A stretch of 64,000 nt of DNA from the NCBI RefSeq assembly GCF_020329505.1, contig NZ_JAGKJJ010000006.1, forward strand, positions 310,001 to 374,000, given 5' to 3'. Shown here piece after piece: positions 52,126-60,338 of this stretch. Each line of letters opens with the position of its first letter. Position 1 is the stretch's first letter. This stretch comes from Bradyrhizobium semiaridum (GTDB lineage Bacteria > Pseudomonadota > Alphaproteobacteria > Rhizobiales > Xanthobacteraceae). The notes below the pieces were generated by a model. That model did no database searches and had not been told where the DNA came from. It saw only the letters and a list, made by a program, of their open reading frames with translations. Made by a program: the position numbers and the translations under genes.

Positions 52126-52197
52126 CGTAGCCCGGATGAGCGATAGCGATAGCCGGGTCTTCCATCCCGCATATCGTTATCGCTCACGCGGGCTACG
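52126..52197. repeat. REP/BIME-like element 5
   Basis: CGTAGCCCGGATGAGCGATA and TATCGCTCACGCGGGCTACG: both arms carry the same GATA/TATC change relative to other copies, i.e. compensatory, so the pairing has been preserved. Confidence 0.75.
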
Positions 52198-52220
52198 CGT
52201 CACCCATTCCATCCTGCCAG

Positions 52221-52730
52221 ATGTCCCACGTTTCCCACCGCCTCCCCGACCAGCTCCGCGCCAACCTGCGCCTCGTCTTCGTCGGCACCGCCGCGAGCAC
52301 GCGCTCGGCCGCGGTCGGGCATTACTACGCCCATCCCGGCAACCGCTTCTGGCGCGCGCTGCATGAAGCGGGGATCACGCCGCGGCGTTACCGGCCGGAT
52401 GAGTTCGCGGCGCTGCTTGCGCTTGGCATCGGCTTCACCGATCTCTCCAAGACCGGCGCCGGGATGGATCATGAGATCGCGCGGCAGTCGTTCGACGTGA
52501 TCGGCTTTCGGGCGAAGATCGAGACCTATCTGCCGAAGACGGTCGCGTTCACCAGCAAGAAGGCGGCGAGCCTGTTCTATCACCGGCCGACCAGCGCGCT
52601 CGCGTTCGGCCGGCAGGCGCCACTGCGCGGCTTTCCCGACGTATTCGTGCTGCCGTCGCCATCGGGCGCCGCGTCAGGAGCGTGGACGTTGCAGCCGTGG
52701 CGTGAGCTGGCGGAGTGGATCAACTCGTAG
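52221..52730 (+). CDS. Mug-like uracil/mismatch DNA glycosylase with altered active-site motifs
   Basis: 169 residues, UDG superfamily fold. N-terminal motif LVFVGTAASTRSAAVGHYYA, then HPGNRFWRALHEAGITP as in Mug; middle VGFTDLSKT-type segment GIGFTDLSKTGAGMDHEI; C-terminal VFVLPSPSGAASGAW. Compared with E. coli Mug, GINPG is GTAAS (catalytic Asn missing) and NPSGLS is SPSGAAS. So it keeps the fold and the base-pocket Phe/Trp but may differ in specificity or chemistry. Its TAG stop lies inside a REP arm (52726). SD not obvious. Confidence 0.8.
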   Translation: MSHVSHRLPDQLRANLRLVFVGTAASTRSAAVGHYYAHPGNRFWRALHEAGITPRRYRPDEFAALLALGIGFTDLSKTGAGMDHEIARQSFDVIGFRAKIETYLPKTVAFTSKKAASLFYHRPTSALAFGRQAPLRGFPDVFVLPSPSGAASGAWTLQPWRELAEWINS

Positions 52731-52815
52731 CCCGGATGGAGCGAAGCGTAATCCGGGACGGCCGCTTCCGCGGAGATTGTCGGCCCCGATTGTGCTTCGC
52801 TCCATCCGGGCTACG
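52726..52815. repeat. REP-like element 6 (GTAGCCCGGATGGAGCG variant)
   Basis: CGTAGCCCGGATGGAGCGAA / GCTTCGCTCCATCCGGGCTACG around GGCCGCTTCCGCGGAGATTG. It supplies the stop codon of the Mug-like gene and lies between two convergent genes. Confidence 0.75.
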
Positions 52816-52833
52816 CGTCGCTCATGGCCTCCG

Positions 52834-53268
52834 CTATTCCTTCAATGAAATCGCCAGCCCGCTGAGGTCGAAATTGGCCATCAGCCCGACCTGCTTGCCG
52901 CTCAATTCGAGCACCGCGCCGTTCGGGTTGGTCAAGAGGATGCCGCGCACGCCGGCACCGAGCGCAACGCCGGCGCCCGCCGCGGCGTAGACGCCAGCGA
53001 TGTCCTGGGGACGGCGGATGTTGCGCACGCGTCCCTGCAACGTGGTCTGGGAGCCGCCGAACACGAGTCCGTAATCCAGCCCACCAGCCGTCAGCCCGTA
53101 GGTCTTGCCGTGAAAGGTCATGACGCCCTTGCCGGCGGAGCCGCCGAACACCCAGCCGCCCTTGAAGATCACGAGCGTCACGGCGCCCTCGTCAGCCAGC
53201 GCGGCGGACGATCCGGTGAGCAGCGCCAATGCAAACAGCACGGCGCGGGCGGCGGACGACAATCTCAT
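52834..53268 (-). CDS. Secreted glycine-rich protein of unknown function
   Basis: 144 residues from ATG 53268 (SD GGAG, 8 nt). Signal peptide MRLSSAARAVLFALALLTGS with cleavage near ALADEG. The mature part reads VTLVIFKGGWVFGGSAGKGV, MTFHGKTYGLTAGGLDYGLV, FGGSQTTLQGRVRNIRRPQD, IAGVYAAAGAGVALGAGVRG and ends VLELSGKQVGLMANFDLSGL. Gly-rich beta-strand pattern, no Cys. I recognise no named domain with confidence; the sequence looks conserved rather than random. Confidence 0.7.
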   Translation of the reverse strand: MRLSSAARAVLFALALLTGSSAALADEGAVTLVIFKGGWVFGGSAGKGVMTFHGKTYGLTAGGLDYGLVFGGSQTTLQGRVRNIRRPQDIAGVYAAAGAGVALGAGVRGILLTNPNGAVLELSGKQVGLMANFDLSGLAISLKE

Positions 53269-53440
53269 GGGATATTCTCCAGGCGGAGTGGGAGGCAGAT
53301 CGAGTCGCGCCAATCTAGCCGATGGGCGACACCATTGATGTGTCCGCAAGAGCACACAGAGTTGAGCTTGTCGCCGACGCCGCGGAGCCTATCATCGGGG
53401 CGTGTTCTTACGCGAAACCCGGTTTGCACGGGCCAAAACC

Positions 53441-53497
53441 TAGCTTTGACGCGCTTCCTTCACGCGGACGGGTAGTTCGCGTCGCTTGAAAGCGCTC
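53441..53497. repeat. Dispersed repeat copy 2 (CTTTGACGCG family)
   Basis: Same block order as 21901-21957: CTTTGACGCG, CTTCACGCG, CGCTTGAAAGCGCT. Here it is intergenic, 20 bp before the RidA ATG; at the other site it encodes the psd C-terminus. Confidence 0.65.
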
Positions 53498-53517
53498 CGT
53501 ACACAGAATGGTGAACC

Positions 53518-53901
53518 ATGCCCATCCAGCATTTTCCTCCTCCGCCCGGCGTCAAGGCGCCGCCGCTCTCGTTCGGCGCTCGCGTCGGCGACCTGCTGTT
53601 CATCTCGGGCATTCCGGGCTTCGACGCCGACCGCAACTTGCCCGACAGCTTCGAGGCGCAGTTCGCCAATGTCGTGATCAACTTCAAGCGCGTGCTTGAC
53701 GAGGCCGGCGCGACGATCCGCGATCTTGTCAAGGTCAACGTGCTGCTGACCCGCGCAAGCGACGTCGCAACGATGAACGTGTTGTATGCCGGCGCGCTTG
53801 GCCCGGCGCCCTATCCCGCCCGCACCACCTGCGTGGTGGTGGCGCTGCCCGACCCGAAGATGCTGATCGAGATCGAGGGCGTCGCCTCGCTAAGGGGGTG
53901 A
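53518..53901 (+). CDS. RidA/YjgF family enamine/imine deaminase
   Basis: 127 residues. Starts MPIQHFPPPPGVKAPPLSFG; core GDLLFISGIPGFDADRNLPD, FEAQFANVVINFKRVLDEAG, ATIRDLVKVNVLLTRASDVA, MNVLYAGALGPAPYPARTTC (the substrate-carboxylate Arg is in PARTTC), and ending IEIEGVASL with the conserved Glu. Trimeric enzyme removing reactive enamines/imines formed by PLP enzymes, or a detoxifying relative. Length normal. No obvious operon partner. Confidence 0.9.
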   Translation: MPIQHFPPPPGVKAPPLSFGARVGDLLFISGIPGFDADRNLPDSFEAQFANVVINFKRVLDEAGATIRDLVKVNVLLTRASDVATMNVLYAGALGPAPYPARTTCVVVALPDPKMLIEIEGVASLRG

Positions 53902-54116
53902 TGGCAATCGCACTTGTCCAGGCGAGGCTCGAGGCGCTGATTCCGCGCGAGTGAGGGAAGCAGCAACGGAAGGTTTCCCTCCCCTTGCGAGCTCGCAAGA
54001 GGAAGGGAGCCGACCGGCGTGGTCACCTCACGTTGGCGCGCCGAGCGCCCTGCCCATCATTCGCCGTGTTCGCGATGGCACGCTTGCGCTTTGCAGCCCG
54101 CAAACTCAGGGCGAAC

Positions 54117-54461
54117 TCAGGGCACGTTGATCTGCTCCCTGGTCGAGGCGCCGACCACCTCGACGCCCTTGGTGCCGAGCAGATGGGAAATGTCGAGCGA
54201 GACCTGATAGGGCGCGGTTTGCGGCAGGCCGATGCCGCTCTGGCATCCGACCACCTCGATCCCCCAATATTCGGGCTGCCTGATGTAGATCAGAGGGTGC
54301 AGCTCGACCTTCATCGTCACCCATGGCTTGGTGCCCGACACGATCAGAATGAAGGATTTCGGCACGATGCCGGGCACAACCCGTACGTCATCGAAATCGA
54401 TCAGCCGGCACGATGTGGAATGAGGCAGGCTTTCGAACTGCTTCAAATCGCTCTCTTGCAT
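54117..54461 (-). CDS. Hypothetical protein, 114 aa
   Basis: From ATG 54461 (MQESDLKQFESLPHSTSCRL), SD GGAG 7 nt upstream. Sequence CRLIDFDDVRVVPGIVPKSF, ILIVSGTKPWVTMKVELHPL, IYIRQPEYWGIEVVGCQSGI, and QVSLDISHLLGTKGVEVVGA looks like one compact beta-rich domain. No family recognised. Isolated between RidA and SRAP genes. Confidence 0.65.
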   Translation of the reverse strand: MQESDLKQFESLPHSTSCRLIDFDDVRVVPGIVPKSFILIVSGTKPWVTMKVELHPLIYIRQPEYWGIEVVGCQSGIGLPQTAPYQVSLDISHLLGTKGVEVVGASTREQINVP

Positions 54462-54559
54462 GACAATCTCCGGTGTAGCAATGACGTCACAAAATCGGTG
54501 GCTGCGCGAGCGTAGTACAATCTTTGATTGCATTCAAGGCAGCAGATATCTCAGAATGC

Positions 54560-54680
54560 GCAAGAGCGAAAGCCGGGACTCATTCCCCCAAGCGTCACTG
54601 GTTGCACGACGCCGGGGCCACGGTCTCGTTCACAATCAAATTCGGTGGTTATGGGTCCTGGCTTTCGCCAGGACGACGGA
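54560..54680. repeat. Partial inverted copy of the 13617 repeat
   Basis: AATCAAATTCGGTGGTTATG then GGTCCTGGCTTTCGCCAGGA-CGAC; the left part (GCGAAAGCCGGGACTCATTC) is degenerate. No gene in this stretch. Confidence 0.6.
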
Positions 54681-54704
54681 TGGAGAGAGTTGTGCGTGCG
54701 CCCT

Positions 54705-55469
54705 CTAGAACAACGACCCCTGCCCGTCATCCTCCGACGGAGGCGCCACCTTGCGCGGCACTACCTTCTTTGGCGGTGGGGCCTCTTCCGCCGCGATCTC
54801 TTCGGCGGTCATCGGCAGCGTGAGTTGCGCATCGTCATTGGCAAAGCTGTTCACGCGTGTCGTCACCTGGTACCAGGCGAACTCGCCGATATCGGGACCT
54901 TTCAGCAGCGGCATCACCTCATCGGCGTCGTCCGTGCGGCAGTCGAGCCAGCGCGCGAAATCGTCCGGCCTGATCGTGACCGGCACGCGGTGATGCAGGG
55001 CTGCGAGATCGCGGCTCGCCGGCGCGGTGACGATCGCGACGGTGTCCTGTTCCTCGCCGTTCGGCCCCATCCAACATTCGGCGAGCGCGGCGAAGGCGAC
55101 CGGCTCGCCGTTGCGGCGATGGATGAAGAACGGCCGCTTGCGGCCGCCCGCATCCTGCCATTCGTAGTAGCCGTCGGCCGGGACCAGCGCGCGGCGCCGC
55201 CTGATCGCATTCTTGAACGCCGGCTTCTCGCGTACCGTCTCGGCGCGGGCATTGATCAGAAGCGAGAAGGTGCGGGGGTCCTTGACCCAGGACGGGATCA
55301 GGCCCCAGCGCATCAATTGAAAGTGCCGGCCGCCATTCTGCAGCAGCACCACCGGGATCGGCTGGGTCGGCGCAATATTATACCGCGGCGGGAAATTCGG
55401 CTGCTCGATATAACCGAACATCTCCCGCAAGGCCGCAGGCGGCGAGGTGATCACAAAGCGTCCGCACAT
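54705..55469 (-). CDS. SRAP/YedK-type abasic-site-processing protein
   Basis: 254 residues. N-terminal MCGRFVITSPPAALREMFGY with the catalytic Cys2 (exposed after Met removal) that forms a thiazolidine link to abasic DNA; Asn31 in RYNIAPTQ, WGLIPSW, NARAETV, Glu103 in DGYYEWQ and His160 in LHHRVPV complete the active site of the HMCES/YedK family. The C-terminal about 40 residues are an acidic/proline-rich tail (EEAPPPKKVVPRKVAPPSED) ending GQGSLF, reminiscent of a sliding-clamp-binding peptide (inference). Protects abasic sites in single-stranded DNA. Confidence 0.92.
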   Translation of the reverse strand: MCGRFVITSPPAALREMFGYIEQPNFPPRYNIAPTQPIPVVLLQNGGRHFQLMRWGLIPSWVKDPRTFSLLINARAETVREKPAFKNAIRRRRALVPADGYYEWQDAGGRKRPFFIHRRNGEPVAFAALAECWMGPNGEEQDTVAIVTAPASRDLAALHHRVPVTIRPDDFARWLDCRTDDADEVMPLLKGPDIGEFAWYQVTTRVNSFANDDAQLTLPMTAEEIAAEEAPPPKKVVPRKVAPPSEDDGQGSLF

Positions 55470-55531
55470 ATCCCGTCCAGGATAGTATCCATTTATTCCG
55501 CTTTAACCCCAACCGTTAAAGAGTGCGAGCG

Positions 55532-56032
55532 ATGACCTCAACGGCCGCCATAGCGGGCTCATCCCCGCGACCGACGTATCCCGACGAGGCGCGGGCAGCG
55601 CAGTTGCGCGCCGGCAACATCAATCCGCGCACCGGGCTTGCGACCGACTACCTCAATCATTTCAACGAAGCCATCATGCTGCTGGAGATGATTCCGGACA
55701 TGCCGGAATGCGCCAGCGATTTCCTGGAATGGCGGCCGCTGTCCTATGCCGAGCATTTCATCGCCTCTAATTTCAAGGCGCGCGATTTGGCGATCGAAGC
55801 CTATGAGGCGGCGGATGTCGACATTCGCGCCGAATTCGACCACCTCACCGACAGCATGACGCGGATCCTGACCGAGGTCGGCTCGGCGATGCGCCGGTTG
55901 CAGCAGGACAAGAGTCGGATCGCGCTCGCCGAGCAGGCGATCGTCTGGGTCAAGCCGTTGGTGATGCAGACCGCGGGCGTGATCAACGGCGCGGCAGAGG
56001 CCGATGTCGACAGCATCATGGCAGGCGCCTGA
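55532..56032 (+). CDS. Hypothetical helical protein, 166 aa
   Basis: Starts at ATG 55532 (MTSTAAIAGSSPRPTYPDEA); a GTG at 55523 is also in frame. All-helical: GLATDYLNHFNEAIMLLEMI, CASDFLEWRPLSYAEHFIAS, NFKARDLAIEAYEAADVDIR, LTDSMTRILTEVGSAMRRLQ and VWVKPLVMQTAGVINGAAEA. No signal peptide. I do not recognise a family name; codon use matches neighbours and the helices look conserved. Confidence 0.7.
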   Translation: MTSTAAIAGSSPRPTYPDEARAAQLRAGNINPRTGLATDYLNHFNEAIMLLEMIPDMPECASDFLEWRPLSYAEHFIASNFKARDLAIEAYEAADVDIRAEFDHLTDSMTRILTEVGSAMRRLQQDKSRIALAEQAIVWVKPLVMQTAGVINGAAEADVDSIMAGA

Positions 56033-56056
56033 TTTATCGGGCATGCTGTTGCCCCG

Positions 56057-56482
56057 ATGACCGTGACCTCTCCCGAACCTCCGTCCCGCCCGCAGCTTGC
56101 CGTCTCAGGCGCGATCTTTCGCGACGGCAAGGTGCTGCTGGTGCGCCGCGCCCGCTCGCCGGGCAGGGGCTTCTACTCACTGCCCGGCGGCCGAGTCGAG
56201 TTCGGCGAGTCCCTGCACGCCGCCCTGCACCGCGAGGTCGACGAGGAGACGGCGTTGCGGATCGAGATCCTGGGCCTCTCCGGCTGGCGCGAGGTGCTGC
56301 CGGCCGGGCCCGGCGGCGGGCACTATCTGATCATGTCGTTCGCGGCGCGCTGGGTCTCCCGGGAGGTGGTGCTGAACGACGAGCATGACGACTTCAAATG
56401 GCTGGCACCGGAGGAGATCGGCGATCTCAAGGTCACCGGTGGGCTCCAGGACGTGGTTGCGGCGGCCCGGAGGCTGGTCTGA
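56057..56482 (+). CDS. Nudix hydrolase (ADP-ribose pyrophosphatase-like)
   Basis: 141 residues. SGAIFRDGKVLLVRRARSPG, YSLPGGRVEFGESLHAALHR and EVDEETALRIE form a complete Nudix box; the PGGRVEFGE style fits ADP-ribose or NADH pyrophosphatase relatives. Ends WLAPEEIGDLKVTGGLQDVV. First of three closely spaced genes (56057-57592): Nudix, TIGR02301-like protein, HAD phosphatase. Confidence 0.88.
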   Translation: MTVTSPEPPSRPQLAVSGAIFRDGKVLLVRRARSPGRGFYSLPGGRVEFGESLHAALHREVDEETALRIEILGLSGWREVLPAGPGGGHYLIMSFAARWVSREVVLNDEHDDFKWLAPEEIGDLKVTGGLQDVVAAARRLV

Positions 56483-56568
56483 GGCCGGTTCCGGGCGATG
56501 AGTTGCTTCCCGCCTGCCTTGCCTCGGGCGCATTGCGCGGGCATACACGGGCCGTCCCGGAACCCCTG

Positions 56569-56946
56569 ATGACCAAAGCATTTCTGACCGTTGTTTTGCT
56601 CCTGTCGGCATGCCTCGCGACGCCCGCCCGCGCGCAGGACGCGCCCGCGCCGTTCGACGGTGACCTGCAGCGGCTGGCCGAGATCCTCGGCGCGCTGCAC
56701 TATCTGCGCGGCATCTGCAACGCCAACGAAGGCACCAAGTGGCGTAACGAGATGCAGGCCCTGATCGACGCCGAAACCCCCACCGGCGACCGCCGCGCCC
56801 GCATGATCGCCGGCTTCAACCGCGGCTATAACGGGTTCCAGCAGACCTACCGGACCTGCACGCCGGCCGCCGCCGTTGCGATCCGCCGCTACATTGAGGA
56901 GGGCTCGAAAATCTCCCGCGACCTGACGGCCCGTTATGCCAACTGA
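56569..56946 (+). CDS. TIGR02301-type secreted protein
   Basis: 125 residues from ATG 56569 (MTKAFLTVVLLLSACLATPA). Signal peptide cleaved near ARAQD. The mature part FDGDLQRLAEILGALHYLRG, ICNANEGTKWRNEMQALIDA, RRARMIAGFNRGYNGFQQTY and IRRYIEEGSKISRDLTARYA matches the alphaproteobacterial TIGR02301 family (function unknown, two conserved Cys). Its end overlaps the HAD gene start by 11 bp. Confidence 0.85.
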   Translation: MTKAFLTVVLLLSACLATPARAQDAPAPFDGDLQRLAEILGALHYLRGICNANEGTKWRNEMQALIDAETPTGDRRARMIAGFNRGYNGFQQTYRTCTPAAAVAIRRYIEEGSKISRDLTARYAN

Positions 56947-57592
56947 GACTGCGATCTTCTTCGACCTCGACGGCACGCTGACCGATCCGAAGCCCGGCAT
57001 CACCGGCTCGATCCAGTATGCGCTGCGCAAACTTGGCCGCCCGGTTCCGTCCCAGGACGAGTTGACCTGGTGCATCGGGCCGCCGCTCCGGGCGAGCTTT
57101 GCGACGCTGCTCGGAGGCGAGGAACATGCCGACCAGGCGGTGGCGTTCTACCGCGAGCGGTTCGGCGATGTCGGGCTGTTCGAGAACGCGGTCTATCCCG
57201 GCATTGCCGAGGTGCTGGCCGCCCTGCGCGCGGCGCCGCGGCGCATGTTCGTGGCGACTTCGAAGCCGCATGTGTTCGCAACGCGGATCGTCGCGCATTT
57301 CGGGCTGGCTGATCATTTCGACCACGTGTTCGGCTCCGAGCTCGACGGCACCCGCGTCAACAAGGCCGAGCTGCTGGCCTATGCGCTCGAGCAGACCGGC
57401 GTCGATGCGGCCGCTGCCGTTATGATCGGCGATCGCAGTCACGACGTGATCGGCGCGAAACGGAACGGAATCCGCCCGGTCGGCGTCACCTACGGCTATG
57501 GCAGCTCTGCGGAGCTGATCGAGGCAGGCGCGAGCCATCTTTGCGCCTCACCTCGCGCGGTGCTCGACCATATCGGCGCTTCATTCGCATAA
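56936..57592 (+). CDS. HAD-superfamily phosphatase (phosphoglycolate phosphatase-like)
   Basis: 218 residues. Motif I FFDLDGTLTDPKPGI with the nucleophile Asp, motif II VATSKP, motif III Lys about VNKAELL and motif IV MIGDRSHDVIGAKRNG; subclass I cap LGGEEHADQAVAFYRERFGD. Closest in style to Gph/5'-nucleotidase members. Overlaps the preceding gene by 11 bp, so translation is probably coupled. Confidence 0.9.
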   Translation: MPTETAIFFDLDGTLTDPKPGITGSIQYALRKLGRPVPSQDELTWCIGPPLRASFATLLGGEEHADQAVAFYRERFGDVGLFENAVYPGIAEVLAALRAAPRRMFVATSKPHVFATRIVAHFGLADHFDHVFGSELDGTRVNKAELLAYALEQTGVDAAAAVMIGDRSHDVIGAKRNGIRPVGVTYGYGSSAELIEAGASHLCASPRAVLDHIGASFA

Positions 57593-57715
57593 ATGCCCAA
57601 GGGCCCGTTAACCTTTTCTAAAGATTTGGGCTAGGCGGTAGGGGGATGCGTGCTACACCTCGACGATCTTGCCGCGGTTCGATCCCGGACCGCGGATACA
57701 TTTTGATGAAGTTGC

Positions 57716-57982
57716 ATGCGCCATCCAGCGTCCTTTCCCCTCCCCCATGACCCGCGTCCCGATCACGAGCAGAAACAGGCCGCGCTGAGTTACCTCAATC
57801 AGGCCTGGGCGGAAGCACGTCTTGATGGCGTCGACGGCGACTGCCTGGCGCAGGCCAGCCTGTTCGCGGCGCTCGCCGAGCTGGTCACCACCTATGGCGA
57901 GGACGCGGTGGCGACGTTCGCCGAGAACCTGCCTGCGCGCCTGCGCAACGGCGAGTTCTCGCTGGTGCTGGCGCGGCAGTAG
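57716..57982 (+). CDS. Hypothetical small protein, 88 aa
   Basis: MRHPASFPLPHDPRPDHEQK then QAALSYLNQAWAEARLDGVD, GDCLAQASLFAALAELVTTY, GEDAVATFAENLPARLRNGE. Mostly helical, weakly acidic, no signal peptide. Its coding pattern is good but there is only a weak SD. Convergent with dihydroorotase, 5 bp apart. Confidence 0.6.
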   Translation: MRHPASFPLPHDPRPDHEQKQAALSYLNQAWAEARLDGVDGDCLAQASLFAALAELVTTYGEDAVATFAENLPARLRNGEFSLVLARQ

Positions 57983-57987
57983 ATACC

Positions 57988-59322
57988 TTAAGGCCGCAAC
58001 GTCTCGAGGAAGCGGACCGGCTCGCCCGTTGACGGCGTCGCGAGCTCGCCCTGCCACATCACCCGCTTGCCGCGCACGAAGGTGCCGACCGGCCAGCCCT
58101 GCACCCGCACGCCGTCATAAGGCGTCCATCCCGCGCGCGAGGCGACCCATTTGTTGGTGATGGTCTCGCTACGCTTGAGGTCGACGATCGTGAAATCGGC
58201 GTCATAGCCTGCGGCGATGCGGCCCTTGCAGGCGATGTTGAACAGTCGCGCCGGCCCTGCGCTGGTGAGGTCGACGAACCGCGCCAGCGACAGCCGGCCG
58301 GCATTGACGTGGTCGAGCATCAAGGGCACCAGCGTCTGCACGCCGGTCATCCCCGACGGCGAGGCCGGATAGGCCTTCGACTTCTCCTCCAGCGTATGCG
58401 GCGCATGGTCGGAGCCGAGCACGTCGATGATGCCCTGCTCGACGCCGTACCAGATGCCGGCACGATGATCGGCCGAGCGTACCGGCGGGTTCATCTGGGC
58501 CAGCGTGCCGAGCCGCTCGTAGCACTCCGGCGCGGCCATGGTGAGGTGATGCGGCGTCGCCTCGCAGGATGCGACGTCCTTGTGGTCGCGCAGGTAGAGA
58601 ATCTCTTCCTTGGTCGAGATGTGCAGCACATGGATGCGCTTGCCGGTCTCGCGCGCCAGATTGACCAGGCGCTCGGTCGCCATCAGCGCGGCAGTCTCGT
58701 CGCGCCATACCGGATGCGAGCGCGGATCGCCCTCGATCCGCAGCGGCTTGCGCTCGTTGAGGCGGTATTCGTCCTCGGCGTGGAACGCGGCACGGCGCCG
58801 GATTACCTGAAAAATCCGTCGCAGGCTCTCGTCGTCCTCGACCAGCAGCGCGCCGGTTGAGGAGCCGATGAAGACCTTGACGCCGGCGCAGCCCGGCGCG
58901 CGCTCGAGCTCCGGCAGGTCCTGCACGTTCTCGCGGGTGCCGCCGATGAAGAAGGCGAAATCGCAGTGCATGCGATGGCGGCTGCGGTTGATCTTGTCGG
59001 TGAACGCCGCCTCGGTGACGGTCAGGGGGTTGGTGTTCGGCATCTCGAACACCGCGGTGACGCCGCCCATTACCGCGCTGCGCGAGCCGGTCTCAAGGTC
59101 TTCCTTCTGCGTCAGCCCGGGCTCGCGGAAGTGCACCTGGGTGTCCATCACGCCGGGCAGGATGTGCAGGCCCTTGCAATCGATCACCTCGCCGGCCGAG
59201 GCCTGGCCGAGCGAGCCGATCGCGGCGATGCGGCCGCCGACCACGCCGATATCGCGCACACCCTCGCCGTCCTGATTGACCACGGTGCCGGATTTTAGAA
59301 TGGTGTCAAAATGCTGATTCAT
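57988..59322 (-). CDS. pyrC: Dihydroorotase
   Basis: 444 residues from ATG 59322 (MNQHFDTILKSGTVVNQDGE), SD GAGG. Amidohydrolase of the class I dihydroorotase/allantoinase type: metal motif LPGVMDTQVHFREPG (HxR), KEDLETGSRSAVMGGVTAVF, GVKVFIGSSTG with the carbamylated Lys, HVLHISTKEE, CEATPHHLTM, and Asp in IDVLGSDHAPHTLEEK. Catalyses ring closure of carbamoyl aspartate in pyrimidine synthesis. Class I length (about 430-440) fits; an allantoinase or hydantoinase specificity cannot be excluded. Divergent from ygfZ; the intergenic 128 bp carry both promoters. Confidence 0.87.
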   Translation of the reverse strand: MNQHFDTILKSGTVVNQDGEGVRDIGVVGGRIAAIGSLGQASAGEVIDCKGLHILPGVMDTQVHFREPGLTQKEDLETGSRSAVMGGVTAVFEMPNTNPLTVTEAAFTDKINRSRHRMHCDFAFFIGGTRENVQDLPELERAPGCAGVKVFIGSSTGALLVEDDESLRRIFQVIRRRAAFHAEDEYRLNERKPLRIEGDPRSHPVWRDETAALMATERLVNLARETGKRIHVLHISTKEEILYLRDHKDVASCEATPHHLTMAAPECYERLGTLAQMNPPVRSADHRAGIWYGVEQGIIDVLGSDHAPHTLEEKSKAYPASPSGMTGVQTLVPLMLDHVNAGRLSLARFVDLTSAGPARLFNIACKGRIAAGYDADFTIVDLKRSETITNKWVASRAGWTPYDGVRVQGWPVGTFVRGKRVMWQGELATPSTGEPVRFLETLRP

Positions 59323-59450
59323 CGGTCCTCGACGCCCGCTTTCCACAGTCGCGCGGGCCTTGTTCGAGGCACTGTAGCGCCTTAGCTTGGCAGGGGGAAA
59401 TCCGGCTCCGGCATTTCCCAAAGGAACTTGAAAAAGAGCCGTTTTTTCGA

Positions 59451-60338
59451 ATGAAAGCAGCATTTCTTCCGGATCGGGGCGTGGTCAAGGTCGCAGGCGA
59501 CGACGCCCGCAACTTCCTCAACGGCCTCATCACGACCGACATCACCGAGCTGCGCCCGGGGCAGGCGAAGTTCGGCGCTCTGCTGACGCCGCAGGGCAAG
59601 ATCATCGTTGATTTCCTGATCACCGAGCTCCCGGACGACCATGGCGGTGGCTTTCTGCTGGATGTGCCGCGTGCACTTGCGAAGCGACTTGCCGACAAGC
59701 TCACCTTCTACAAGCTACGCGCGAAGGTCAGCGTCGAGGACTTCTCCGATCGGCTTAAGATGCTGGCAGCCTGGGATGGCGAGCCCAGGATGACGGCGGG
59801 TATAGCATTCATAGATCCTCGCGATACGGCACTCGGCTGGCGTCTCGTGGTGGCTCCACATGCGGACGTCGAAGATGATTACTCCGTTATTCTCGGTGCC
59901 GATCTCGTCGACAGCAGCGCCTATGAGGCGCACCGCATCGCGACCGGCGTGCCGCGGGGCGGGCTCGACTTCATGTATGGCGATGCGTTCCCGCACGAGA
60001 CCAACATGGACCGCCTCAACGGCGTCGACTTCGACAAGGGCTGCTATGTCGGCCAGGAGGTCGTGTCGCGCATGCAGCATCGCGGCACCGCGCGCACCCG
60101 CACCGTGAAGATCCTCCTCGACGGCCCCTCGCCCGAAGCCGGTGCGACCATCCTCGCCGGCGAGAAGCAGGTCGGCACCATCGGCTCGACTGCGGGCGAG
60201 AAAGGCCTCGCGCTGGTCCGCATCGACCGCGTCGCCGATGCGCTCGACGCCGGTCTGCCGCTGACCGCGGGCGGGCTGTCGCTTCGCCTCGCCGATCCCG
60301 ACGTCGTCCGCACCCCGCCCAAACAGAACATCGCATGA
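59451..60338 (+). CDS. ygfZ: YgfZ/CAF17-type folate-binding Fe-S cluster assembly protein
   Basis: 295 residues. GcvT-related tetrahydrofolate-binding fold: LPDRGVVKVAGDDARNFLNG, LITTDITELRPGQAKFGALL, TPQGKIIVDFLI and the family signature FDKGCYVGQEVVSRMQHRG with the reactive Cys. Helps repair or assemble Fe-S clusters in enzymes such as radical-SAM proteins (ThiC in this window is such a client class). Its end overlaps the tag gene by 4 bp (ATGA). Confidence 0.9.
   Translation: MKAAFLPDRGVVKVAGDDARNFLNGLITTDITELRPGQAKFGALLTPQGKIIVDFLITELPDDHGGGFLLDVPRALAKRLADKLTFYKLRAKVSVEDFSDRLKMLAAWDGEPRMTAGIAFIDPRDTALGWRLVVAPHADVEDDYSVILGADLVDSSAYEAHRIATGVPRGGLDFMYGDAFPHETNMDRLNGVDFDKGCYVGQEVVSRMQHRGTARTRTVKILLDGPSPEAGATILAGEKQVGTIGSTAGEKGLALVRIDRVADALDAGLPLTAGGLSLRLADPDVVRTPPKQNIA

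Noticed and set aside
49701..52815. Repeated palindromes as a possible CRISPR array
   Set aside because: Units are widely spaced, face each other as inverted pairs and flank genes; no constant repeat-spacer spacing and no cas gene. They are REP elements.
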